Source: Bacteroides caecimuris (GTDB lineage Bacteria; Bacteroidota; Bacteroidia; Bacteroidales; Bacteroidaceae). From it: a stretch of 64,000 nt of DNA. Position numbers and translations under genes: made by a program. The DNA is taken from assembly GCF_001688725.2 (NCBI RefSeq), contig NZ_CP015401.2:2356001-2420000 (forward strand), given 5' to 3'. The notes beneath the pieces are model-generated. The model worked only from the letters and a program-made list of their open reading frames with translations, was not told the DNA's origin and did no database searches. This document shows, in pieces, positions 8,137 through 18,076 of the stretch. The first letter of the stretch is position 1, and each line of letters opens with the position of its first letter.

Positions 8137-9963
8137 TTATTCCTTATTATTGTCTATCTCTTTCAATGCTGCTATAAATCTAGAATTATCTTTGTCATCA
8201 CGTATTGCGATACGCATATACTGTTTTCCATCAAATCCTTCTTTCCCCGAACAGTTTCTCATAAGAATATTATGCTCTTTAAGCATTCGTAATATAATTT
8301 CTCTCGCAGTATAAGGAGGAAGTACTTCTACAAGAAAATAATTGGCTTGAGATGGTATAACGCGCAAAAAACGTATCTGACGAAGGTTCTCTTCAAATGT
8401 ATTACGTGTAACAATAAATCTTTCACAGGCACGCTTATAGTCCTTTTCGTACTTGGTATATATTTGCATAAAGAATTCGCAAAATGAATTTAAATTCCAA
8501 ATACTAACCATTTTCTTTATTTTTGCAATAATCTCCACATCAGCAGAACAGAGAATACCCAAACGAATACCAGGGACACCATAACTTTTACTTATGGATT
8601 TCATTACTAACATATGTGGATATGATTCTAAGATATGATCATGTAACAATGTATTATTTTCCCAATTTATACTAAAATCAACGAAACTCTCATCTACAAT
8701 GAGCCTTATTCCATGCTTTTCACACCATTCTGCAAACATACAGATATCTTGCATCGGAATAAAATTTCCAGAAGGATTATCAGGATTAATAAGTAAGATG
8801 TTGTCTGCCGGATTCTTCTCGAAAAAGTTCATCAAGTCCTGTACAGAATAACGATATTCATTGTTTTGTGGAATAAATGTTACCAATGATTCTGATTCAC
8901 GACGATTTGGATATTCTTCAAATGTAGGACGTGTAATTCCTAGTTTTCCCGGCAATAATTCCATTAGTGCCTTAATGAGTTCAGCGGCACCATTTCCTGG
9001 TACTATATAATCTTCTTTGACCCCCCAACATTTACTTGCAAGCAATGTATTAACTTTCATTCCTGATGGATATTCTCCTATAAGGGTACGAAAATTTGCT
9101 TGCATTTCATCTATGATTTCTGACGATCGAAAATATGGATTTACCAAATAGCAATAATCTAACATTTTAGGGAAACGCCAATATCCTCCGAAACGTCCAT
9201 AATATTTTTTGAGGATGTCTTGTTCTTCTGCAAATATTGCTTCAGCAATATCCAAGTCTTGTTTATCATCTATTTCATACCACTTTTCTGTTGTAATTGG
9301 GAGTGCTTTTAAATCTGTGTTATTTAAAAAACTAATTATGCGAAGTACGTTCTCATAATATTCGTTATTTCCCATTACTTTTGAATACGCATCTAAGAAT
9401 GGTATGTATTTATCTCGCAAAAAATCTTTTGAAAATTTATAGATATTTACTGTCTTGAAATACTTATCTGTATCAGAATACTTAAACGCTTTCTTTGGTA
9501 TGAAATTCACAATATTTCTATCATCGTCAATACGAACCATAGTACCGTCCATCCATGTTTCATATTTTGCAACTAAAGCAAGATTCGAATCAGGATGTTT
9601 TACCAATATGTCTAGCATTTCACTATCAAAAATCAAATCCGATTCTAATAGTAAAGTATCATCCTCCATCATTTGCTGTTTTGCGAGTGCTAGAGAGTAA
9701 ATGTTGTTGGTCTTATCGTATATCGGATTATGCACATATTCTATTTTCAATTTGTTATCGTATCTATTACCTATATATTCTATGAGTTTAGTGCCCTCAT
9801 ATCCCACAACTATAACAACACGATTTAAGTTCTGTGAGGATAATTGCGTGAGCATTCGATCAATAAGTCGAACGCCATTAACAGGCAACATACACTTCGT
9901 ATTATTTTTAGTATACTCTCCAAGGCGCTTGCCCATTCCTGCCGCTAAGATTATTGCTTGCAT
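8137..9963 (-). CDS. Fusion: nucleotidyltransferase + class I PLP aminotransferase/decarboxylase-like enzyme
   Basis: A 608-residue two-domain protein. Residues 1 to about 240 are a sugar-nucleotidyltransferase-like domain: IILAAGMGKRLGEYT, then KCMLPV, and LLLESDLIFD with the metal aspartate; it looks closest to LicC/phosphonate-type cytidylyltransferases. Residues about 255-605 are a fold-type I PLP enzyme of the HisC/CobD kind: GNGAAELI, NPDNPSG, VDESFVDF, and KSISKSYGVPGIRLG, where Lys459 should carry PLP. HisC/CobD relatives act on phosphorylated amino compounds (for example phosphoserine or dihydroxyacetone phosphate), so the fusion may make and CTP-activate a phospho-amino-alcohol for LicD. 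That pathway is inference. It is the first cargo gene after a 300-bp gap. Confidence 0.88.
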   Translation of the reverse strand: MQAIILAAGMGKRLGEYTKNNTKCMLPVNGVRLIDRMLTQLSSQNLNRVVIVVGYEGTKLIEYIGNRYDNKLKIEYVHNPIYDKTNNIYSLALAKQQMMEDDTLLLESDLIFDSEMLDILVKHPDSNLALVAKYETWMDGTMVRIDDDRNIVNFIPKKAFKYSDTDKYFKTVNIYKFSKDFLRDKYIPFLDAYSKVMGNNEYYENVLRIISFLNNTDLKALPITTEKWYEIDDKQDLDIAEAIFAEEQDILKKYYGRFGGYWRFPKMLDYCYLVNPYFRSSEIIDEMQANFRTLIGEYPSGMKVNTLLASKCWGVKEDYIVPGNGAAELIKALMELLPGKLGITRPTFEEYPNRRESESLVTFIPQNNEYRYSVQDLMNFFEKNPADNILLINPDNPSGNFIPMQDICMFAEWCEKHGIRLIVDESFVDFSINWENNTLLHDHILESYPHMLVMKSISKSYGVPGIRLGILCSADVEIIAKIKKMVSIWNLNSFCEFFMQIYTKYEKDYKRACERFIVTRNTFEENLRQIRFLRVIPSQANYFLVEVLPPYTAREIILRMLKEHNILMRNCSGKEGFDGKQYMRIAIRDDKDNSRFIAALKEIDNNKE

Positions 9964-10263
9964 ATTTAGAATTTTTAATGATATATACTAAGAACCTTGC
10001 TTAGATTTTATTCAATATTTTTAAGAATTTCTTTTGAGGATATTTTTGAAAAAACAAACTATTGGCATCAGTCGAATAAATCATCATGGAACCTTGGGTA
10101 CGAATAAGACCAAAATTTACAACATAATAATGTGCTACAATCATCAATATGCAAATAATCCGGTAGAATTCCAGATTAGGATTCCTTCGCCTCTATTCAG
10201 TTTTATCAACTTTATTATCAACTATATAAATCAAAATATTCTTTTACAATAGAAAACCTGATA
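9964..10263 (-). other. Gene-free 300-bp gap between wzz and the cargo genes
   Basis: No convincing gene in either strand. A 72-codon plus-strand frame (10034-10252) has no RBS, no recognisable motif and runs against the operon. No canonical TAnnTTTG promoter box was found on the minus strand. It sits where the more GC-rich export genes (upxY, wza, wzz) give way to the AT-rich cargo, and other intercistronic gaps in this operon are under 40 bp. It may be decayed sequence left by exchange of the cargo, or a long untranslated segment. Confidence 0.55.
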
Positions 10264-11403
10264 TTATTTGGAATACTTTAAACCACACAACATATCCTTT
10301 CCAAACAATAACCATCCCATCGTGACTAAAACCGAAAGGAATGTAAAAGCCAATATGTACATTTTTCTTCCCATACCCGATGGCAAAAACGGAACAACAG
10401 CTGGCTCCACCACAGCAAATACGGGCTTCTCCTCTTGAACCTTCGCACGTGCCATCTGCAACTGAGTGGCAACCTGACTATACACCTGATAAGCCAGGCT
10501 CATGTCATTCTGCAAGCGTTCTTGCTCAGCACGTACGCTTTGAAGGATCAAATTGTCATGCGTATCCACATAATCGGCATATTTCCTCTGAGCGGCATAA
10601 TATTCCTGTTGACGGTCTTGGTATAGTTTCTCCAAGTAGGCACAATCCTCCTTCGCCTTCGAAGTACGGTAGCTGACAATGCATTCCTGCAACTTACAGA
10701 CAACCGAATCCGCCACAACGGCAGTCACTTTCGGGTCCTGCAAAGTGACGGATACATTCGTGATAGACGTCTTCTTGTCCATCATAACTGAGATATTCTC
10801 CTTTAATGAAAGGATTTTTTCACTCTCTTCCTCTGTCAATACAAGCATGCCGTTCATAGAAGATTGGTCAGTTTCTTCCTCATCGGAAGACAGTAAATCC
10901 TTGATGCCACCGATCACCATGCCAGGCATCCCCAAGATATAACTCCACCAAGGGGAAGACTGGCTGTCCAGATAAGCGGACAAGTTCATTTCCTTACCGC
11001 CTTTCTGTAAAGAAGGAACTTGCATGTTCAATAAATCCAACAGAAACGGTGTCGAAGAGACGATGTCCGAAGAAAGGGCGGCATTCAAGGCGTCAGAACC
11101 ATCCGCTCCCATCGAAGCGCCGCTCCCTAAGAAAGATGCGGCAAGACCGGCAAGACCGCTGTTTCCTTTAGAGCTCCCCATCTCAGGAGACAAGGTCACT
11201 GTAACCGTATATTTCTTCGGAATGCTGAATCCTATGACAAGCCCTATGAATGCACCAACAATGGCGGCCTTGTACAAAGTCTTACGGATACCGATTATCT
11301 TACGAACAATCTCCAGCAAGTCAATCTCCATCTCATCATTATGGGGATTATTGTGCAATTGCTTTGTTTCCTTTTCAGATGCTTGTTCCATCAAAGTAGA
11401 CAT
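10264..11403 (-). CDS. Wzz-type polysaccharide chain-length determinant
   Basis: A 379-residue inner-membrane co-polymerase. The N-terminal Wzz domain (EIDLLEIVRKII near residue 27) leads into a first membrane segment (about 44-62, AAIVGAFIGLVIGFSI) and the PKKYTVTVTLSPE strand typical of Wzz. A long periplasmic part with a coiled-coil stretch (about 265-325) follows, then PxxP-rich residues (EPAVVPFLPSG) ahead of the second membrane segment near 350-370. There is no C-terminal tyrosine kinase domain. It sets capsule chain length together with Wzy and bridges to the Wza exporter encoded 25 bp upstream. Confidence 0.92.
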   Translation of the reverse strand: MSTLMEQASEKETKQLHNNPHNDEMEIDLLEIVRKIIGIRKTLYKAAIVGAFIGLVIGFSIPKKYTVTVTLSPEMGSSKGNSGLAGLAASFLGSGASMGADGSDALNAALSSDIVSSTPFLLDLLNMQVPSLQKGGKEMNLSAYLDSQSSPWWSYILGMPGMVIGGIKDLLSSDEEETDQSSMNGMLVLTEEESEKILSLKENISVMMDKKTSITNVSVTLQDPKVTAVVADSVVCKLQECIVSYRTSKAKEDCAYLEKLYQDRQQEYYAAQRKYADYVDTHDNLILQSVRAEQERLQNDMSLAYQVYSQVATQLQMARAKVQEEKPVFAVVEPAVVPFLPSGMGRKMYILAFTFLSVLVTMGWLLFGKDMLCGLKYSK

Positions 11404-11428
11404 AATAAAAGATATTATAAGGTATTCG

Positions 11429-13840
11429 TTATTTCTTGATTAAATTGGCAAGAGAGGCAATCATCATGCCCAAAGAACTGAATGAGGTGGCATAGCCAAG
11501 GATGTTCCCCAAATTATTCTTTTTCCTTTCTTTATTGGGAACGATAATCTCACAACCGGCCTCAATCTGTTTCTTACCACTGCCTTTAACCTTAGCAACC
11601 TGACCGTTCATGTAAATGATAAACTTCTTGCTCTTGCGGGCATTGTCTGAATAACCACCAGCCTGGTTCAGATAGTAATCAATATTCTTGCCGGCTATAT
11701 AAGAAACCGTATTGGGAACCATCACGGCACCATTGATCTTAACCGTATTGGTACTTTTGGGAATAAAGACAACATCACCCTCACGCAAGACAATATCAGC
11801 CGTGCTACCCGGATTAGCTATAGCTTTTTCCAAATCAATACCCACCGTAAAATGGTCTTCCACATGAATATCCAAAGAATCCATCATAGCCTCACCCAAC
11901 TGACGGCTCATCAAGCGAAGCACATCTTCCATACGTTTCTTCTCACCCTCAGTGGCGACACGAGTCAACTTGGCACCGCGCAGGTAGGCGTTTTTGGTGG
12001 AACCGCCGGCTTTGCGGATCAAATCGGAAAGACGTTCCGTACGGCTGGTCATGGCGTAGGAGCCTTCGAACAGGATTTCACCTTCAACGGCTACATTCTG
12101 TTGGACCTGATAGCCCGGGCTGCGGCGAACATAAACCTCATCGTACGGTTGAAGCACAAAACCCGGTGTACCGTCAACGACAAAGCCTTCTTTCAGGGAG
12201 AATGTGTACGTCCGGCCGATAGTATCGTTATCCGCTGTACTATGGGGATTCCTGATTCTGCGAGAGACATCCACACGGACTACAGAAGCGGCTTCACGCA
12301 AACCTCCCGCCTGAATGATCAGGTCTTCAAGCGTCATGTTGTCAGCGTACGGATAGGAAGCAGGTTTTGCCACTTCGCCATGGATGACAACATCTCCCCT
12401 GTCTTCCAGATCATGGATGCTCGGAATATAAAGAATGTCGTTTTTCGTCAGGATAATGTTTTGGGAAGTGCCATCCATGATGGCTTTTATGTCAACAGGG
12501 ACAACTTCAGTAGTGAGGTCCTCACGCTGGCGATAAAGGACGGCACGGTTCAGGAAAGCATCACCCGTCAAGCCTTGGGCTTCATTCACCAGTTCGCGGA
12601 CCGTATTCAGTCTGCCGTTGAGCTGGTAGATGCCGGGGCGGTAAACGGCACCACGGATTTCAAGCTTATTGGTGAAGCGGTTGAGGATGGCCTCGGTGGT
12701 CACGACATCACCGTTACGCATTTTATAGACACTATAGTCAAGGTCCTTGACCGTGTTCACTTCATACTCCTGGCCGTTTTGGCGTACCACGCGCAAAGAA
12801 CGGGTGTAGGCGTCGGCGTCAAAGCCACCGGCGTAACTGATAAGGGTGGACAGGTTCTCGTCCTTCTTCATCTCGAAACGCATCGGGCGTTTCACTTTCC
12901 CGTCGATCTTGACCAGGACCTCATAGGCGGGAACAATCACCACATCGCCTTCCTGAAGGCGGATGTCATCCTGGATGTTGCCTTTCATGATGAACTGGTA
13001 GACGTCGATCGTGGCGATGTTTTTGCCGTTACGTACCAGCTGCACATTGCGGAGGCTGCCTATCTCACTCACACCTCCCGCACGGTAAAGCGCATGGAAG
13101 ACAGTAGAGAAGGAAGAAAGGGAATAAGTGCCCGGCTGGACCACTTCACCCATCACATTGATCTGGATAGTACGGATGCTGCCCAGAGTCAGACGGATGT
13201 CGGAAGTAGGGTCGTCCGTATTATCAAGACCATTATATATCTTGTTTAATGTTCGCTTGAGATAGTCATTGGCTTCAGCAATAGTCATACCGTTCAGGTT
13301 GACGGGACCGATTTTCTGGATGTTGATCGTGCCGTCAGGGGAAATCTGTTGGCGGATCGTGTTCTGGCTGGCTCCCCAGATGTCGATGATCACTTCATCA
13401 CCGGGACCCAGGCGGTAATTTAAAGGGGTGGCGATGTTGACACTGGGTTCAAAAGTCAGGTTACGGGTATTGAAGATGTTGCGTCCGAAAACCTGGTTGC
13501 TACGGGCAAGGTCTTCAGTACCAGGACGGTCTTCCAGTATATCGGAAGTGTTCTCGTTCATCTCTTCACGAAGGCGTGATTCATTGACATCCGTACCGGC
13601 AGCGTTGGAGGCATTGACATTGTTCTGTTGCTCATAGAGCTGCTTCACACGCATGGCCTGTTCCTTGGTCACGCCTTTGCGTGCCAGTTCGGAGGCGAGT
13701 TGCTTTTGTTCTTTTCCCTGCTTGATCCCCTCTTTGACATACTCCAATACCTGGGAGTCGCTCATGGTTTGAGCTGTCACAGGTGTGGCGCCCAACATCA
13801 ATAAGAAGATGAGCGCCCCCATTAATTTTTGCATTTTCAT
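11429..13840 (-). CDS. Polysaccharide export outer-membrane protein (Wza-type, multiple SLBB domains)
   Basis: An 803-residue exporter. It has a signal peptide (about 1-23, ending PVTAQ) and no lipobox. Next comes a helical, charged region and the Poly_export domain (LGPGDEVIIDIWGASQ near 145, then ISPDGTINIQKIGPV). Several SLBB repeats follow: VMGEVVQPGTY, IDGKVKRPMRFE, IRGAVYRPGIY, IHGEVAKPASYP and VEGEILFEGSY. A final KINGAVMVPN unit precedes a C-terminal hydrophobic tail. It is about twice the length of E. coli Wza, which is usual for Bacteroidota. It forms the periplasm-to-outer-membrane channel for the capsule. It starts 34 bp after upxY and is more GC-rich than the cargo genes. Confidence 0.93.
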   Translation of the reverse strand: MKMQKLMGALIFLLMLGATPVTAQTMSDSQVLEYVKEGIKQGKEQKQLASELARKGVTKEQAMRVKQLYEQQNNVNASNAAGTDVNESRLREEMNENTSDILEDRPGTEDLARSNQVFGRNIFNTRNLTFEPSVNIATPLNYRLGPGDEVIIDIWGASQNTIRQQISPDGTINIQKIGPVNLNGMTIAEANDYLKRTLNKIYNGLDNTDDPTSDIRLTLGSIRTIQINVMGEVVQPGTYSLSSFSTVFHALYRAGGVSEIGSLRNVQLVRNGKNIATIDVYQFIMKGNIQDDIRLQEGDVVIVPAYEVLVKIDGKVKRPMRFEMKKDENLSTLISYAGGFDADAYTRSLRVVRQNGQEYEVNTVKDLDYSVYKMRNGDVVTTEAILNRFTNKLEIRGAVYRPGIYQLNGRLNTVRELVNEAQGLTGDAFLNRAVLYRQREDLTTEVVPVDIKAIMDGTSQNIILTKNDILYIPSIHDLEDRGDVVIHGEVAKPASYPYADNMTLEDLIIQAGGLREAASVVRVDVSRRIRNPHSTADNDTIGRTYTFSLKEGFVVDGTPGFVLQPYDEVYVRRSPGYQVQQNVAVEGEILFEGSYAMTSRTERLSDLIRKAGGSTKNAYLRGAKLTRVATEGEKKRMEDVLRLMSRQLGEAMMDSLDIHVEDHFTVGIDLEKAIANPGSTADIVLREGDVVFIPKSTNTVKINGAVMVPNTVSYIAGKNIDYYLNQAGGYSDNARKSKKFIIYMNGQVAKVKGSGKKQIEAGCEIIVPNKERKKNNLGNILGYATSFSSLGMMIASLANLIKK

Positions 13841-13874
13841 TGAGTAATTTGAATGTTTGATTCAACCAATAGTG

Positions 13875-14441
13875 CTAGACCGGCTCCACACATCCTGCCG
13901 GTATATCTACGCACGCACATCCTAACATAGTCAGTCGGACTGCAACTTTTGATTTCCCATTTATATTTACCAGTTCTCCTTCTAATCCTGCTAATGGTCC
14001 TTTTATGACCCGTATCTTTTCTCCCGGAGCTAAAGGTGAAGTGCTCATACTGATCGTCTCGTCCGAATAGTCGAGCATAAACTTGAATCGCAACATTTGT
14101 TGGTCGGGAATTACAGCCGGAGTACTCTCCCCACGAAGTACCATGTAACGGCTGATAGCGGATAAAGTCAGAACTTCTTTTTGTTCTAGTGAATCAACGT
14201 GGACAAAGATCATCATTGGAAGTACAACACGATCGATCACTTTGCGACGATCGCTCCATTGATGAACTTCTTGTTGGATAGGAAGAAAATTTTCAATGCC
14301 CATTTTAGTGAGGCGTTCGCTTGTTTTTTTCTCATGATGAACGCGCACAATGGCGACTAACCAGCGTTTAGAGTGCGCTACGCTTCTGCCAATCACATCT
14401 GTTGGCAGAACTTCTCGATCGTCATTTTTGCTAATGATCAT
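13875..14441 (-). CDS. UpxY-family transcription antiterminator (NusG-like)
   Basis: A 188-residue NusG paralogue that opens the capsule operon. The NGN domain is visible (WLVAIVRVHHEKKTSERL near 28, then MGIENFLPIQQEVH and VVLPMMIFVHVD). A C-terminal KOW domain follows (PGEKIRVIKGPLAGLEGEL near 135-160). In Bacteroides each capsule locus encodes its own UpxY, which binds in the operon leader and prevents premature termination of that long operon. Usually a upxZ gene, inhibiting other loci, follows upxY; here the exporter gene follows directly, so this locus seems to lack upxZ. Its promoter is assigned at 14497-14528. Confidence 0.92.
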   Translation of the reverse strand: MIISKNDDREVLPTDVIGRSVAHSKRWLVAIVRVHHEKKTSERLTKMGIENFLPIQQEVHQWSDRRKVIDRVVLPMMIFVHVDSLEQKEVLTLSAISRYMVLRGESTPAVIPDQQMLRFKFMLDYSDETISMSTSPLAPGEKIRVIKGPLAGLEGELVNINGKSKVAVRLTMLGCACVDIPAGCVEPV

Positions 14442-14496
14442 ATATTTTTACCCCACTTTTTCTATTACCATTTAGGCAATGAAATAATTCCTGTTG

Positions 14497-14528
14497 CAAA
14501 GATAGATAAAATAATAAATAAGAAACAA
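14497..14528 (-). promoter_or_regulatory. Promoter of the upxY capsule operon
   Basis: Read on the minus strand, the -7 box TATCTTTG is at 14504-14497 and a -33 TTG at 14528-14526, with 21 bp between them. This gives a leader of roughly 50 nt before the upxY ATG. No matching inverted repeats bracket the promoter, so it does not look like the invertible capsule promoters of B. fragilis. Confidence 0.65.
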
Positions 14529-14554
14529 GAAAAAAATGCTTTCTTTTCTTGTTT
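14523..14554. repeat. Perfect 11-bp inverted repeat over the capsule promoter -33 box
   Basis: The arm AAACAAGAAAA (14523-14533) is repeated in inverse at 14544-14554, with a 10-bp spacer. The left arm contains the -33 TTG of the upxY promoter. It could be an operator or an AT-rich hairpin; it is not a terminator of the upstream gene, which has its own at 14627-14659. Confidence 0.55.
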
Positions 14555-14620
14555 ACCAATCAAAATATGCAGTTAAAGCATGTAGTAAGAATGATTACAT
14601 CATATAACAGATATGAACAT

Positions 14621-14660
14621 AAAAAAAAGACTGAATAACTTTTATAGTTAAACAGCCTTT
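14621..14660 (-). terminator. Intrinsic terminator of the DUF3078 gene
   Basis: Arms 14627-14640 and 14646-14659 pair over 14 positions with two mismatches and one wobble around a 5-nt loop. On the minus strand the stem is followed by a run of eight T (14628-14621). It separates the DUF3078 gene from the capsule operon. Confidence 0.8.
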
Positions 14661-14694
14661 TCTTATCTTTTAATCAGTATTCCCGAAACGCGAA

Positions 14695-16203
14695 TTACCA
14701 CTTATAATTAATACCGAAGCTAAGCAATTCTTTCAACTGGAAGAAACTATCTCCTTCAGTCGGCTTGGAACTGTCATCAAAACGGGTATGTATATAGAGC
14801 TTGGTAGAAAGATAACGGTTTAATACAAAGTTGAATGTATTTTCCCATTCTACACGTGCCCAATGGTAGTTGGTCAGGTAATTAAGACGAGACTCTAAAG
14901 TTACTGCAGAAATGATAGTCCAATTGAATGTCGATTGCAACTGCGAACCAAAATCGTTTTTAGAACATTTTCCTTTTTCTAAGCCAAACTTCGTTTCGTC
15001 TACTTCAGAATTGCCAATATAACGCAAGTTGTAAGTCAACGGCGCCATAAACACGGAAAGATTAAATTTCTTCTTACTCAATTTATAATCCATACCGATA
15101 CTGACCGCCAAATCTGCCGGAGACATGAAAGACGAAACCAACTCTTCGCTATTAGCTTTATAGCCGTTGAAGAACTGTGTCTTAAACTCGGAAGAAATGG
15201 TATAGTACCAATTCTTGAAAGCCCTCAAACCTAATTTATTATATAAGCGGAATTGGTCGGTATTAAAAAGATATTTATGAAATTCATCTGACGGTGTGGA
15301 AGTCATGCCCACTTTAGCTTCCAATTGATTCTCAAACAGGACTTTCTCATTATCATTATAGTTGGCAAAAACCTGAAAAGTCGCTAATCCGGAGAAGTTA
15401 CTTTCACCTCCCTTATACCAGTTATCCGAAAGGTGGTTCTGACTAATCTGCAACGATCCGTTACCTCCGGTCACCCACCAGTTAGGTCTGCTAATCTTCA
15501 TATTGGCCTCTCCTACATTGTCGTCCATATTTTCCGGTTGAAACAGATGAATAACATTCGCTTTGGGAGATATTTTCGGCTTTACATCATGGCGGAACAC
15601 ATCACGACTCATGATACGATCCTCCGTTGTGACAACTAATTCCGGATGCGTCAAATAAAAATCCATCAATGCGCTGTTGACTATCTTCTCAGCACGTTGT
15701 GTTTTGGTAAATACTAGAGTATCGTATGGCAAAAGCTCTTGCGTCAGTTGAGGAGTGGTATCCAATTGCATGGGCTTCCATTCCAACTTCGAGTATTGAG
15801 CCATCGGAGCATAATAATATGCTAAAGGTGTAAACAGACGGAAATAATCGGGATCGGACGGAATATAACGTGGCGGCACAGACAAATCATTCAAATAATC
15901 TAATTGCGCAACATACCTATTATATAAATAAGATACAGTATCCAATTTCGGAGTCGGACCTGACAAATTAAGTTTTAGCATTAAATATTTCTGAAGCTCT
16001 GCCGAAAGCGTATCAGCTTTCACAACTCTTGCCTTTGCCACAACTGCCGAAGGGGTGACCGTTTTAGCTGGTTTAATTACTTCAGGGGCGGGCTGCAGAG
16101 AGTCAGTTGGAAGTGAAGCAGCCTCGACAGATTCCTGCGCAAAAAGTGATAACGACAAGATTGACAGGATAAACGCTGAACATAAAGTAGTAATTCTCAT
16201 CAT
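14695..16203 (-). CDS. DUF3078 family outer-membrane beta-barrel protein
   Basis: A 502-residue exported protein with a signal peptide (about 1-22, ending LFAQ) and a proline/alanine-rich linker. The C-terminal half is rich in alternating aromatic beta strands, from [21 protein letters not shown] (start near residue 245) to the final aromatic strand ending in tryptophan ([10 protein letters not shown]), as expected of an outer-membrane barrel. This matches the Bacteroidota DUF3078 family, of unknown function. It is divergent from pyrG. The -7 box TAGCTTTG lies at 16232-16225, and a clear terminator follows the gene. Confidence 0.85.
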   Translation of the reverse strand: MMRITTLCSAFILSILSLSLFAQESVEAASLPTDSLQPAPEVIKPAKTVTPSAVVAKARVVKADTLSAELQKYLMLKLNLSGPTPKLDTVSYLYNRYVAQLDYLNDLSVPPRYIPSDPDYFRLFTPLAYYYAPMAQYSKLEWKPMQLDTTPQLTQELLPYDTLVFTKTQRAEKIVNSALMDFYLTHPELVVTTEDRIMSRDVFRHDVKPKISPKANVIHLFQPENMDDNVGEANMKISRPNWWVTGGNGSLQISQNHLSDNWYKGGESNFSGLATFQVFANYNDNEKVLFENQLEAKVGMTSTPSDEFHKYLFNTDQFRLYNKLGLRAFKNWYYTISSEFKTQFFNGYKANSEELVSSFMSPADLAVSIGMDYKLSKKKFNLSVFMAPLTYNLRYIGNSEVDETKFGLEKGKCSKNDFGSQLQSTFNWTIISAVTLESRLNYLTNYHWARVEWENTFNFVLNRYLSTKLYIHTRFDDSSKPTEGDSFFQLKELLSFGINYKW

Positions 16204-16224
16204 ATTTGTCTATGGTTTAGGCTG

Positions 16225-16232
16225 CAAAGCTA
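16225..16232 (-). promoter_or_regulatory. -7 box for the DUF3078 gene
   Basis: TAGCTTTG on the minus strand matches the Bacteroidota TAnnTTTG box, 21 bp upstream of the ATG. No clear -33 TTTG at normal spacing. Confidence 0.5.
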
Positions 16233-16326
16233 CATTATTTTGTTCAGAAATCATAGGATTCTTTCAAAATTGCATTTTTTAATAAAATTGTAGAGACGAA
16301 AGTCTGTAATCTTCCTCTTTTTTTTA

Positions 16327-16334
16327 TAATTTTG
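16327..16334 (+). promoter_or_regulatory. -7 box for pyrG
   Basis: TAATTTTG matches TAnnTTTG and gives a leader of about 50 nt before the pyrG start. The -33 element is weak. Confidence 0.5.
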
Positions 16335-16368
16335 CGCTTTTTAAGTTCGTAAGATTACTACTAAGTAA

Positions 16369-18018
<1,650 letters not shown>

Positions 18019-18076
18019 CGATACGTGGTAAACAACCGGTAGTTTGTAATTTATATAATTTGTAATTAAAATAAGA

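Noticed and set aside
10034..10252. 72-codon plus-strand frame in the wzz-cargo gap
   Set aside because: No RBS, no motif, opposite to the operon; more likely chance in AT-rich DNA.
11852..13249. 465-codon plus-strand frame opposite the Wza-type exporter gene
   Set aside because: It is a shadow: the minus-strand protein is a clear multi-SLBB exporter, and the plus-strand translation has no recognisable domain or promoter.
14442..14626. Invertible capsule promoter
   Set aside because: No pair of inverted repeats brackets the promoter; only a small dyad over the -33 box is seen, and no recombinase gene is in the window.
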